Below, one piece after another: positions 1-6,900 of a stretch of 9,362 nt of DNA; the first letter of the stretch is position 1; each line of letters starts with the position of its first letter. This DNA comes from Bacillota bacterium (lineage in GTDB: Bacteria > Bacillota > Dethiobacteria > DTU022 > UBA8154): contig DMPF01000226.1 in NCBI GenBank assembly GCA_003456095.1, positions 538 through 9,899 of the forward strand. Reading direction: 5' to 3'. The notes under the pieces were generated by a model, which saw nothing but the letters and a program-made list of their open reading frames with translations, ran no database searches and was not told the DNA's origin. A program made the translations under genes and the position numbers.

Positions 1-178
1 CGGAGTTCCAGACCGCCCGGATTGGATAATCATCACGACCCTTGCCGCGCTCTTGCTCCAGATTTTTCATCAGTTCCTCATCCGGCAGGTAATTGAGCAC
101 CGGCAGCAGGCGCTGCAAATCCCCAAGTTCATCAATTTCTTTCCAACCAAAAAGTTGTTTTTGTGGTATAATGGCCAT
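1..178 (-). CDS. Insertion-sequence transposase, N-terminal part (cut by window edge)
   Basis: The reading frame starts at an ATG (178-176, complement) and stays open for 59 codons to the left edge, so the catalytic part and stop are outside the window. The protein begins MAIIPQKQLFGWKEIDELGD and continues through a LPDEEL segment and a GRDDYPIRAVWNS segment. From memory, this resembles the N-terminus of a DDE transposase family (DUF772/IS5-IS1182-like) common in Clostridia, in which a helical DNA-binding region precedes the DDE core. The start is fixed by an AGGAGG site 9 nt upstream. The gene lies downstream of carB in the same direction and is separated from it by about 295 bp without a gene. 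I recognise it by pattern only; the exact IS family is unsure, and whether the copy is intact cannot be judged here. Confidence 0.72.
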   Translation of the reverse strand, partial: MAIIPQKQLFGWKEIDELGDLQRLLPVLNYLPDEELMKNLEQERGKGRDDYPIRAVWNS

Positions 179-181
179 ACG

Positions 182-246
182 GGAAAACCTCCTCTGGTTT
201 CTTTTTTGTAGTTAAAAAAGTATTCTCCAGAGATAGGGGGTTTTCC
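182..246 (-). promoter_or_regulatory. Imperfect stem-loop enclosing the transposase ribosome-binding site
   Basis: Three blocks pair in nested order: GGAAAA (182-187) with TTTTCC (241-246), CTCTGG (192-197) with CCAGAG (227-232), and CTTTTTT (201-207) with AAAAAAG (214-220) around a 6-nt loop. Unpaired stretches lie between the blocks. In the minus-strand transcript the AGGAGG site (193-188) and the bases just before the start codon fall in the 3' arm, so a transcript covering the whole region could hide the ribosome site. The pairing is read directly from sequence; the regulatory role is inferred by analogy with IS10 and IS50, where long read-through transcripts are poorly translated. Confidence 0.5.
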
Positions 247-473
247 TGCTTATATCTTAATGATGCTCTCTTTTTCTTCTGTTTTCTCCTCCTGGGGTCA
301 ATTTTGCCAAAACTACCGGTGCCTGACTTCAAAGCCCGCATAAACATTGGCGCGTGCTGGGGTAATTTATTTTTGCTACCACCTTAAATCAGCCTGTTTA
401 TCAGTGTTTTAGGATATCGCAATCAGCTCGTATGTTAAAAAAACAAATGCCGGTATGGGTTGGTTCCAAAGCA
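247..473. other. Non-coding stretch between IS transposase region and carB stop
   Basis: No convincing gene is present. On the minus strand it is the 3' flank of carB and the 5' flank of the transposase. It contains an imperfect hairpin (AGCCCGC 333-339 against GCGTGCT 352-358, one mismatch, 12-nt loop) and a run of T residues on the minus strand (438-444) that is not preceded by a clear stem. I therefore see no confident intrinsic terminator for carB. Part of this stretch is probably the outer end of the insertion sequence. Confidence 0.5.
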
Positions 474-3400
474 TCAGTTGCGTTTCATATCCCCGTGATA
501 TTCCTGCAGCGATTTCAAACTGGCGCTCCCGCCGCTGTTATTATTATAAGCGGCGATGCCTTTTGCGCTTGCCAGGGCTGCGGCCATGGTGGTTATATAT
601 GGTACCTTTTTTCTGATTGCGGTCTTGCGAATGTAAGAATCATCGTGCTGACTGAGCTTGCCGGAAGGTGTGTTGATTATCAGGTTAATTTCGTTGTTCA
701 TAATGCTGTCAGTTATATGGGGACGGCCTTCATGCAACTTTTTAATTTTTTCAGCAACAATCCCATTATCTATTAGAAATTTGTGCGTCCCAGCTGTGGC
801 TTTAATCTTAAAACCCAGTTTGCTGAACTCTTGTGCTGCTTCCAGTGCTGCCTGTTTATCCTGATCGGCCACGCTAATCAGCACCGTTCCTCCAGTGGGG
901 AGGGGAGATTGGGTGGCCTCCTGAGCTTTATAAAAAGCCAGCCCAAATGAATCCGCCATCCCCAAAACCTCTCCGGTGGCGCGCATTTCCGGGCCGAGCA
1001 ATGGATCGACTTCCGGGAACATATTAAAGGGGAAGACCGCTTCTTTTACGCCAAAATGGGGGATCTTCCCAGAGACAAGTTCCTTGATCGGATACGCTTT
1101 GCCGATTTTTTCCGCAAGCATGATCTCCGTGGCAATGCGGGGCATGGAAATATTGCATATCTTCGATACGAGGGGAACGGTGCGCGAGGCTCTTGGGTTT
1201 GCTTCCAGAACGTAAACCCGGTCATCAGCAATGGCGTATTGTATATTCATCAGGCCAACCACACGCATGGCTCTGGCAATCTTCTGCGTATAGGCCACGA
1301 TTGTTTCTAAATGCCGGGGCGGTATGCTTATGGGCGGGATTACACAGGCCGAGTCGCCGGAATGAATGCCCGCCAGCTCGATATGTTCCATAACTGCCGG
1401 TACGAATGCATTGGTGCCGTCGGCTATGGCGTCGGCTTCTGCCTCAATGGCATTACTGAGAAATTTGTCAATGAGAATTGGCCTTTCGGGAGTAACCCAG
1501 GCTGCCGCAGTTACGTAATGGCGTAGCATCTCCTCGTCATAAACGACTTTCATGCCGCGGCCGCCCAGAACATAGGAGGGACGGACCATTAAAGGGTAAC
1601 CGATGCGGTTGGCGATAGCCAAAGCTTCTGCAAAATTTGCCGCCATCCCCGATTCAGGCATGGGAATACCCAACTCCTGCATGATTTGGGCGAAGCGTGC
1701 GCGGTCTTCAGCCAGATCGATGGTTTCAGGGGAAGTGCCGAAAATTTTCAATCCGGCTTCAGCCAGTTCACCGGCGATATTCAAGGGAGTCTGCCCGCCA
1801 AACTGCACAACTACCCCCGCGGGCTTTTCCTTCTCGTGGATGCTCAGCACATCTTCCACCGTCAACGGCTCAAAATATAGCTTATCGGAAGTGTCATAAT
1901 CGGTGGAGACTGTTTCCGGGTTGCAGTTTACGATTACTGTTTCAAAACCCAGATCACGCAGGGCAAAGGCTGCGTGCACACAACAATAGTCAAACTCAAT
2001 GCCCTGGCCGATGCGGTTCGGGCCACCGCCCAGGATCATCACTTTTTGCCGGTTGCTGACCGCAGTCCGGTCAGAGGCATTATCAGTGGCATTAGTGGGG
2101 GCATTGTAGGTGGAGTAGTAGTAGGCTGCGTTTTCCACGCCGCTGACGGGAACGGACTGCCATGTTTCGACCACGCCTAAGGCAGTGCGGCGACGTCGAA
2201 TATCTGTTTCGGGAAGACCTAATAATGTAGCCAGGTAACGATCGGCGAAACCGTCTTTTTTAGCCTTGATCAGCAGTTCATCGGGCAGATTGCCGTCTTT
2301 GTGTTTTAAAATTTCTTCTTCCAGCAGAACAAGTTCTTTCATCTGCAGAATAAACCATTGTTTGATATGAGTCAACCGGCCAAGCTGCTCCGGATCTGCA
2401 CCTTTGCGCAGCGCTTCATACATGATGAACTGGCGTTCACTTGACGGCTCTGCCAGCAAAAAGAGCAATTCTTCTAGGGAGCGACGGTTAAAATCCTTGG
2501 CAAAGCCAAGCCCGTAGCGCCCAGTCTCCAAGGAACGGATAGCTTTATGAAAGGCTTCCTTGTAGTTTTTACCGATGCTCATTACCTCACCGACAGCCCG
2601 CATCTGGGTGCCTAGTTTGTCAAGGGAACCGGGAAACTTTTCGAAGGCCCAGCGCGCAAACTTTACCACCACATAATCACCGGAAGGGGTGTATCTATCC
2701 AGGGTGCCGTCCCGCCAATAAGGTATTTCATCGAGGGTCAAACCGGCCGCCAGCATTGCGGAAATCGAAGCGATAGGGAAGCCGGTGGCTTTGGAAGCCA
2801 GCGCCGAGGAACGGGAAGTGCGGGGATTTATTTCGATAATAACTACCCGGCCTGTTTTAGGATCATGGGCAAATTGCACATTGGTCCCGCCGATAACCTC
2901 TATTGCTTCGACGATGGCATATGCATAATTCTGCAAGCGCCGCTGCAGCTCCGGGCTGATTGTGAGCATGGGTGCCGTGCAAAAGGAATCACCGGTGTGC
3001 ACACCCATGGCATCAATGTTTTCAATAAAGCATACGGTTAAGATCTGATTTTTTTCGTCCCGCACAATCTCCAGCTCCAGTTCCTCCCAGCCAAGCACCG
3101 ATTCCTCCACAAGGATTTGTCCAACCAAACTGGCGGCGATTCCCCGGTTGGCAATGGTCCTTAGCTCTTCAACATTAAAGGCAATGCCGCCGCCGGTGCC
3201 TCCCATCGTATAAGCAGGGCGGATAACCACCGGATAGCCCAAATCCTGCGCGATCCTTTCCGCTGCGTCAATGTTGTATGCCGCTTCGCTACGGGGCATG
3301 TCAATACCCAGACGCTGCATTGTTTCTTTGAAAGCAATGCGGTCTTCACCCCGTTCAATGGCGTCCACCTGGATGCCGATTACTTTGACCGCATATTTTT

Positions 3401-3725
3401 CCAGGACGCCGCTTTTTGCTAATTCTGAGCACAGATTCAGCGCTGACTGTCCGCCTAAATTAGGCAGTAGAGCGTCAGGCCGCTCTTTGGCGATAATGGC
3501 AGCGAGACTTTTTACATTCAACGGCTCAATGTAGGTTACATCAGCAATCTCCGGGTCGGTCATAATTGTAGCCGGATTCGAATTGACCAAAATAATTTTA
3601 TAGCCCAATTTGTGCAGGGCTTTACAGGCCTGGGTCCCCGAATAGTCAAATTCACATGCCTGGCCGATGATAATCGGGCCTGATCCAATGATTAAGATAC
3701 TGCTGATGTCCGTTCGTTTCGGCAT
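474..3725 (-). CDS. carB: Carbamoyl-phosphate synthase large subunit (glutamine-hydrolysing)
   Basis: A 1083-residue cytoplasmic enzyme that makes carbamoyl phosphate from bicarbonate, two ATP and ammonia channelled from the CarA glutaminase; the product feeds pyrimidine and arginine synthesis. The length matches the family (about 1070). Order: N-terminal fold with GSGPIIIGQ (14-22); first ATP-grasp with Arg129, Arg169, glycine loop GGTGGG (175-180) and EINPRTSRS (298-306); connecting domain about 400-555; second half opening GGGPNRIGQG (566-575), with GGRGMKV (721-727) and EANPRASRT (841-849); MGS-type allosteric domain from about 945 with ATAGT (976-980), which includes threonines usual for UMP/IMP binding. 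The start chosen is residue MPKRTD, 5 nt after AGGAGGG; an upstream in-frame ATG at 3749 has no ribosome site. Oddities: carA is not adjacent, and a small four-residue repeat expands the linker at 539-550. Identity is secure; whether it serves pyrimidine or arginine supply is not resolved. Confidence 0.97.
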   Translation of the reverse strand: MPKRTDISSILIIGSGPIIIGQACEFDYSGTQACKALHKLGYKIILVNSNPATIMTDPEIADVTYIEPLNVKSLAAIIAKERPDALLPNLGGQSALNLCSELAKSGVLEKYAVKVIGIQVDAIERGEDRIAFKETMQRLGIDMPRSEAAYNIDAAERIAQDLGYPVVIRPAYTMGGTGGGIAFNVEELRTIANRGIAASLVGQILVEESVLGWEELELEIVRDEKNQILTVCFIENIDAMGVHTGDSFCTAPMLTISPELQRRLQNYAYAIVEAIEVIGGTNVQFAHDPKTGRVVIIEINPRTSRSSALASKATGFPIASISAMLAAGLTLDEIPYWRDGTLDRYTPSGDYVVVKFARWAFEKFPGSLDKLGTQMRAVGEVMSIGKNYKEAFHKAIRSLETGRYGLGFAKDFNRRSLEELLFLLAEPSSERQFIMYEALRKGADPEQLGRLTHIKQWFILQMKELVLLEEEILKHKDGNLPDELLIKAKKDGFADRYLATLLGLPETDIRRRRTALGVVETWQSVPVSGVENAAYYYSTYNAPTNATDNASDRTAVSNRQKVMILGGGPNRIGQGIEFDYCCVHAAFALRDLGFETVIVNCNPETVSTDYDTSDKLYFEPLTVEDVLSIHEKEKPAGVVVQFGGQTPLNIAGELAEAGLKIFGTSPETIDLAEDRARFAQIMQELGIPMPESGMAANFAEALAIANRIGYPLMVRPSYVLGGRGMKVVYDEEMLRHYVTAAAWVTPERPILIDKFLSNAIEAEADAIADGTNAFVPAVMEHIELAGIHSGDSACVIPPISIPPRHLETIVAYTQKIARAMRVVGLMNIQYAIADDRVYVLEANPRASRTVPLVSKICNISMPRIATEIMLAEKIGKAYPIKELVSGKIPHFGVKEAVFPFNMFPEVDPLLGPEMRATGEVLGMADSFGLAFYKAQEATQSPLPTGGTVLISVADQDKQAALEAAQEFSKLGFKIKATAGTHKFLIDNGIVAEKIKKLHEGRPHITDSIMNNEINLIINTPSGKLSQHDDSYIRKTAIRKKVPYITTMAAALASAKGIAAYNNNSGGSASLKSLQEYHGDMKRN
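2076..2111 (-). repeat. Three 12-bp tandem units inside carB
   Basis: Three consecutive plus-strand units share the core GGCATT: GGCATTATCAGT, GGCATTAGTGGG and GGCATTGTAGGT. Read as carB they encode TYNA, PTNA and TDNA (residues 539-550), so the phase is kept. The units lie in the linker between the two homologous halves of the synthase, just before the second GGGPNRIGQG fold, where length variation should be tolerated. This looks like an in-frame microduplication that has since diverged at the variable positions. Confidence 0.65.
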
Positions 3726-3730
3726 ATTTA

Positions 3731-3737
3731 CCCTCCT
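3731..3737 (-). promoter_or_regulatory. carB ribosome-binding site (decides the start)
   Basis: AGGAGGG on the minus strand lies 5 nt before the ATG at 3725. It supports the 1083-residue product rather than the 8-codon longer reading from 3749, whose start would lie only about 11 nt from the predicted transcript 5' end and has no Shine-Dalgarno sequence. Confidence 0.85.
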
Positions 3738-3763
3738 ACAGTGTTGCATAATGTTCCTGCAGG
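3735..3763 (-). promoter_or_regulatory. Short carB leader stem-loop overlapping the ribosome site
   Basis: In the minus-strand transcript CCUGCAG (3763-3757) can pair with CUGUAGG (3741-3735), giving seven pairs including one G-U, around a 15-nt loop. The 3' arm contains the first three bases of the AGGAGGG site. The 5' arm begins within a run of four C residues directly after the -10 box, at or near the transcript start. Whether the arm is in the RNA depends on which base starts transcription. Pairing is seen; any control function is inference. Confidence 0.35.
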
Positions 3764-3771
3764 GGTATTAT
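3744..3771 (+). promoter_or_regulatory. Possible dnaE promoter sharing the -10 with carB
   Basis: On the plus strand TATTAT (3766-3771) overlaps the carB TATAAT because TATTATA is nearly symmetric. A partial -35, TTGCAT (3744-3749), sits 16 nt upstream. This would give dnaE a leader of about 135 nt. The -35 matches only three of six consensus bases, and other AT-rich hexamers nearer dnaE could serve instead, so this is a candidate only. Confidence 0.3.
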
Positions 3772-3794
3772 AGCAAATGTGGCAACAAGTTAAA
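3767..3794 (-). promoter_or_regulatory. carB promoter with extended -10
   Basis: The minus strand carries TGCTATAAT (3775-3767), a perfect TATAAT with the TG extension typical of sigma-A promoters that tolerate a weak -35. The best -35 is poor: TTTAAC (3794-3789) at 16 nt or TTAACT (3793-3788) at 15 nt. Transcription would start near 3758-3762, giving a leader of only about 35 nt. That leaves no room for a PyrR- or T-box-type attenuator. Confidence 0.7.
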
Positions 3795-3867
3795 AGTGAA
3801 GCTTTTTTTAAAGAAGGCAAAGGGTTTTTTCGGTAAAGGTCGAAAATATTTCTATTAAGATGAACCA

Positions 3868-3902
3868 AATAAACATTTTATAGGTTAATAAGCATTTTAT
3901 GG
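3868..3902 (+). repeat. Near-perfect 16-bp direct repeat just upstream of dnaE
   Basis: AATAAACATTTTATAG (3868-3883) recurs as AATAAGCATTTTATGG (3887-3902), 14 of 16 bases identical, with a 19-bp period. The second copy runs into the GGAGGG ribosome site of dnaE. The composition is AT-rich, so chance is possible, but the length and position also suit tandem binding sites or an RNA element controlling dnaE. Confidence 0.5.
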
Positions 3903-3906
3903 AGGG
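3901..3906 (+). promoter_or_regulatory. dnaE ribosome-binding site (supports GTG start)
   Basis: GGAGGG lies 6 nt before the GTG at 3913. The ATG at 3899-3901 is out of frame. GTG is therefore the start, which places the conserved FVHLHCHTEYS motif at residue 2 as usual for the family. Confidence 0.85.
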
Positions 3907-3912
3907 AAAGCA

Positions 3913-6900
3913 GTGTTTGTCCACCTTCATTGTCATACTGAATACAGCCTGCTGGATGGTGCCGCACGGGTCAGCGCCATTATCGACAGGGCACATCTCC
4001 TAGGGATGCCGGCTGTGGCAATTACAGACCATGGAGTTATGTTTGGCGCCATTGAATTTTATAAAGCTGCCCGCAAAAAAGGGATAAAACCATTGATCGG
4101 GTGTGAAGTTTATGTCGCGCCCCGCAGCCGTTTTGACCGGGAGGCCAGGCGGGACGATCACCCGCATCACCTGGTGCTCCTGGCCCGCAATATGCAGGGC
4201 TACCGTAACCTGTGCAAGCTGGTTACGCTGGCCTTTATGGAAGGTTTTTATTATAAGCCGCGCGTGGACAAAGAGCTGTTGGAACGCTGCAGCGAAGGGC
4301 TGACGGCTCTCAGTGCCTGCCGTGCCGGAGAGATCCCCGATCTGCTCCTGCGCGGCGAAGAAGCAAAGGCTTTTACCGCGGCTAAGTGGTACCGCGATCT
4401 GTTCGGCGAAGATTATTTTTATCTGGAACTGCAGGATCAGGGATTGCCGGAGCAGGAAGGACTGAACTATAAACTGCTAAACTTGGCTGAGCGGACCGGT
4501 ATCCCCCTGGTAGCTACCAATGATGTCCATTATCTGCGGCGGGACGACGCGTCGGCACACGATGTGCTCCTCTGCATCCAGACTCAGAAAACAGTGGAAG
4601 ACCAAAGTCGTCTCAAATTCGGGGGGGACGGGTTTTACTTCAAAAGCAGTGAGGAAATGGAGGAAGCCTTTGCTGCCTTCCCCAAAGATGTGCTGGAAAA
4701 CACGTTGAAGATCGCGGCGGCATCTGCGCTTGAATTTGATTTTAACACCATACACCTGCCTTCCTGCACCATTCCTGCAGACTACAAAAGCCCTGAAGCC
4801 TATCTAAAAGCACTCTGCGATGCGGGATTGCATAAGCGTTACAACACCCCGGAACCTCACCTTAAGCAGCGCTTGGATTATGAGCTTGGCGTAATTAATC
4901 AGATGGGCTTTGCCGGGTATTTTCTCGTGGTCTGGGATTTTGTGCGGTTTGCCCGGGAACGGCATATACCGGTAGGGCCGGGGCGGGGTTCGGCAGCGGG
5001 CAGCCTTGTGGCTTATGCCCTGGGTATTACCAACATCGATCCCATCCGCTACGGACTGCTTTTTGAGCGTTTTTTAAACCCTGAACGTGTCTCAATGCCC
5101 GATATTGACATTGATTTCTGTTACGGGCGGCGTGACGAAGTAATCCGTTATGTTGTGGAAAAATACGGTGAGGAGCGGGTTGCCCAGATCATTACTTTCG
5201 GCACAATGGCGGCCCGCCTAGCTGTGCGCGATGTGGGGCGTGCCCTTGGTTTCACTTATGGTGAAGTGGATCGTATAGCCAAGATGATTCCACTTGAATT
5301 ACAGATGACCATCGACCGTGCACTGGAGATGAATAAAGACCTGAATGAACTTTACCAGAGCGACATGCGCTACCAAAGCCTGATTGATACTTCCCGCCGT
5401 ATCGAAGGGCTTTCCCGCCACTCCTCCACCCACGCCGCCGGTGTGGTGATTGCGGGCGGTCCGCTGGTGGAGCACGTGCCGTTACTTAAGACGAGTGACG
5501 GGGTGGTGGTTACCCAATTTCCCATGGCTGCGCTGGAGGAACTAGGCCTTCTGAAAATGGACTTTCTTGGTCTGCGCACCCTTACCATCATGGATGAGGC
5601 GGTGCGTCAGGTCAATCGGCAGCGGGACAGTGCCGAACCACTGTCCCTTGAACACATCCCCCTTGACGACAGCCGTACTTTTGCGCTCCTTACCCAGGGA
5701 GAAACTGCCGGAGTCTTTCAACTTGAAAGCAGCGGTATGCGTTCTGCTTTACGGGAACTGAAACCTACCCGCTTTGAGGACATTATTGCCGTAGTGGCGC
5801 TCTATCGGCCTGGGCCGATGGAGCAGATCCCTATCTTTATTGAGAGCAAGCATGGTACCAGGGCAATAAAGTATCCCCACAAGGAACTTGAAACGGTCCT
5901 TAACGAAACCTACGGTGTCATGGTATATCAGGAGCAGATTATGGAGGTGGCAGCCCGCATGGCCGGCTTTACGCTGGGACAGGCCGATCTGTTGCGGCGG
6001 GCCATTGGAAAAAAGAAAAAAGAGATTTTGGATGAACAGCGTATCATTTTTGTTGAAGGAGTGGAGCGCAAAGGGTACGGCCGGAAACTGGGGGATGAGC
6101 TCTACGATCTCATCGTTAAATTCGCCTCCTACGGTTTTAATAAATCACATGCCGCCGCCTATGCCCTTATTGCTTATCAGACTGCTTACCTTAAAGCTAA
6201 TTACCCGGTGGCATTTATGGCTGCTTTGCTTACCGGAGTAATCTCCAGCAGTGAGAAAGTCTCCCTTTATATCGCTGACTGCCGCCGCCAGGGGATTGAA
6301 ATACTGCCTCCCGATGTGAATGAAAGTGAATTGAACTTTACCGTGGTGGGAGAGAACCGCATCCGCTTTGGTCTGGAGGCAATCAAAAATGTGGGGCGTG
6401 GAACGATTGAGAGCATTATTGAAACGCGGCAGCGGGAGGGGCGTTTTAGCAGTCTGCACGACTTCTGCCGCAAAGTGCGCGGATGCAACCGCAAAGTTGT
6501 GGAGAGCCTGATTAAAAGCGGCGCCTTCGATTCCCTGGGAGGTTATCGCTCCCAATATTTAAATATTATGGAAAAAGCACTGGCTTACGGGCAGCGGGTA
6601 GCGAAAGAAAGGCAAAATGGACAAATATCCGTCTTCTCCTATCTCGACGAAAGGGCAATTGGTGATAGTGACGACGACCTGCTTCCCCTCATCCCAGAAT
6701 TTTCCGCAAGAGAGAAGTTGGCGCTGGAGAAAGAAATGGTGGGACTTTATATCACCGGCCACCCCCTTGATCAGTACACCATAGTCATGGAAAATTTAAA
6801 TTGTGTGCTTCCTGTGGCTGAACTTGCCGAAGGGGGAGACCGCCGTCCGGTGACAGTGGCGGGGATGGTTACCGCGCTGCGCCGTATATACACCAAAAAG

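Larger units (their letters stand above)
1..246 (-). mobile_element. Right-hand part of an insertion sequence (outer boundary not defined)
   Basis: The transposase start and the inverted repeat covering its ribosome-binding site are taken as the minimal visible extent of the element. The true outer end must lie between about 246 and the carB stop at 474. I could not identify a terminal inverted repeat or target-site duplication because the other end is outside the window. The stretch near 295-330 is a possible end zone, but nothing in the sequence proves it. Confidence 0.45.

Noticed and set aside
132..347. Open frame of 71 codons on the minus strand
   Set aside because: It overlaps the better-supported transposase start in another frame and is mainly low-complexity Lys/Arg/Thr sequence arising from A-rich DNA of the inverted-repeat region.
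438..444. Run of seven T on the minus strand after carB, considered as a terminator tail
   Set aside because: No stable stem lies immediately before it; nearby TTGG/CCAA pairing is only four bases with a two-base loop.
530..555. Perfect 7-bp inverted repeat CGCCGCT/AGCGGCG with 12-nt loop, considered as a carB terminator
   Set aside because: It lies inside the carB coding region (the NNNSGG stretch), upstream of the stop, and is not followed by a T run on the minus strand.
432..776. Open frame of 114 codons on the plus strand
   Set aside because: It lies almost wholly antisense to the carB 3' end, has no ribosome site and no recognisable protein features.
3743..3760. Possible ArgR/AhrC operator around TGCATAATGTTCC before carB
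   Set aside because: The two half-sites match the TGAAT-ATTCA consensus poorly at the required spacing; not enough to call.
4621..4627. Run of seven G in dnaE, possible frameshift or sequencing error
   Set aside because: The frame continues correctly on both sides through KFGGDGFYFK, matching the family, so the run is read as real.
6009..6015. In-frame A-AAA-AAG slippery heptamer in dnaE, the same type as the E. coli dnaX frameshift site
   Set aside because: It falls in the conserved AIGKKKKE motif, has no clear upstream Shine-Dalgarno or downstream stem, and a -1 shift would stop within about seven codons inside the polymerase core.
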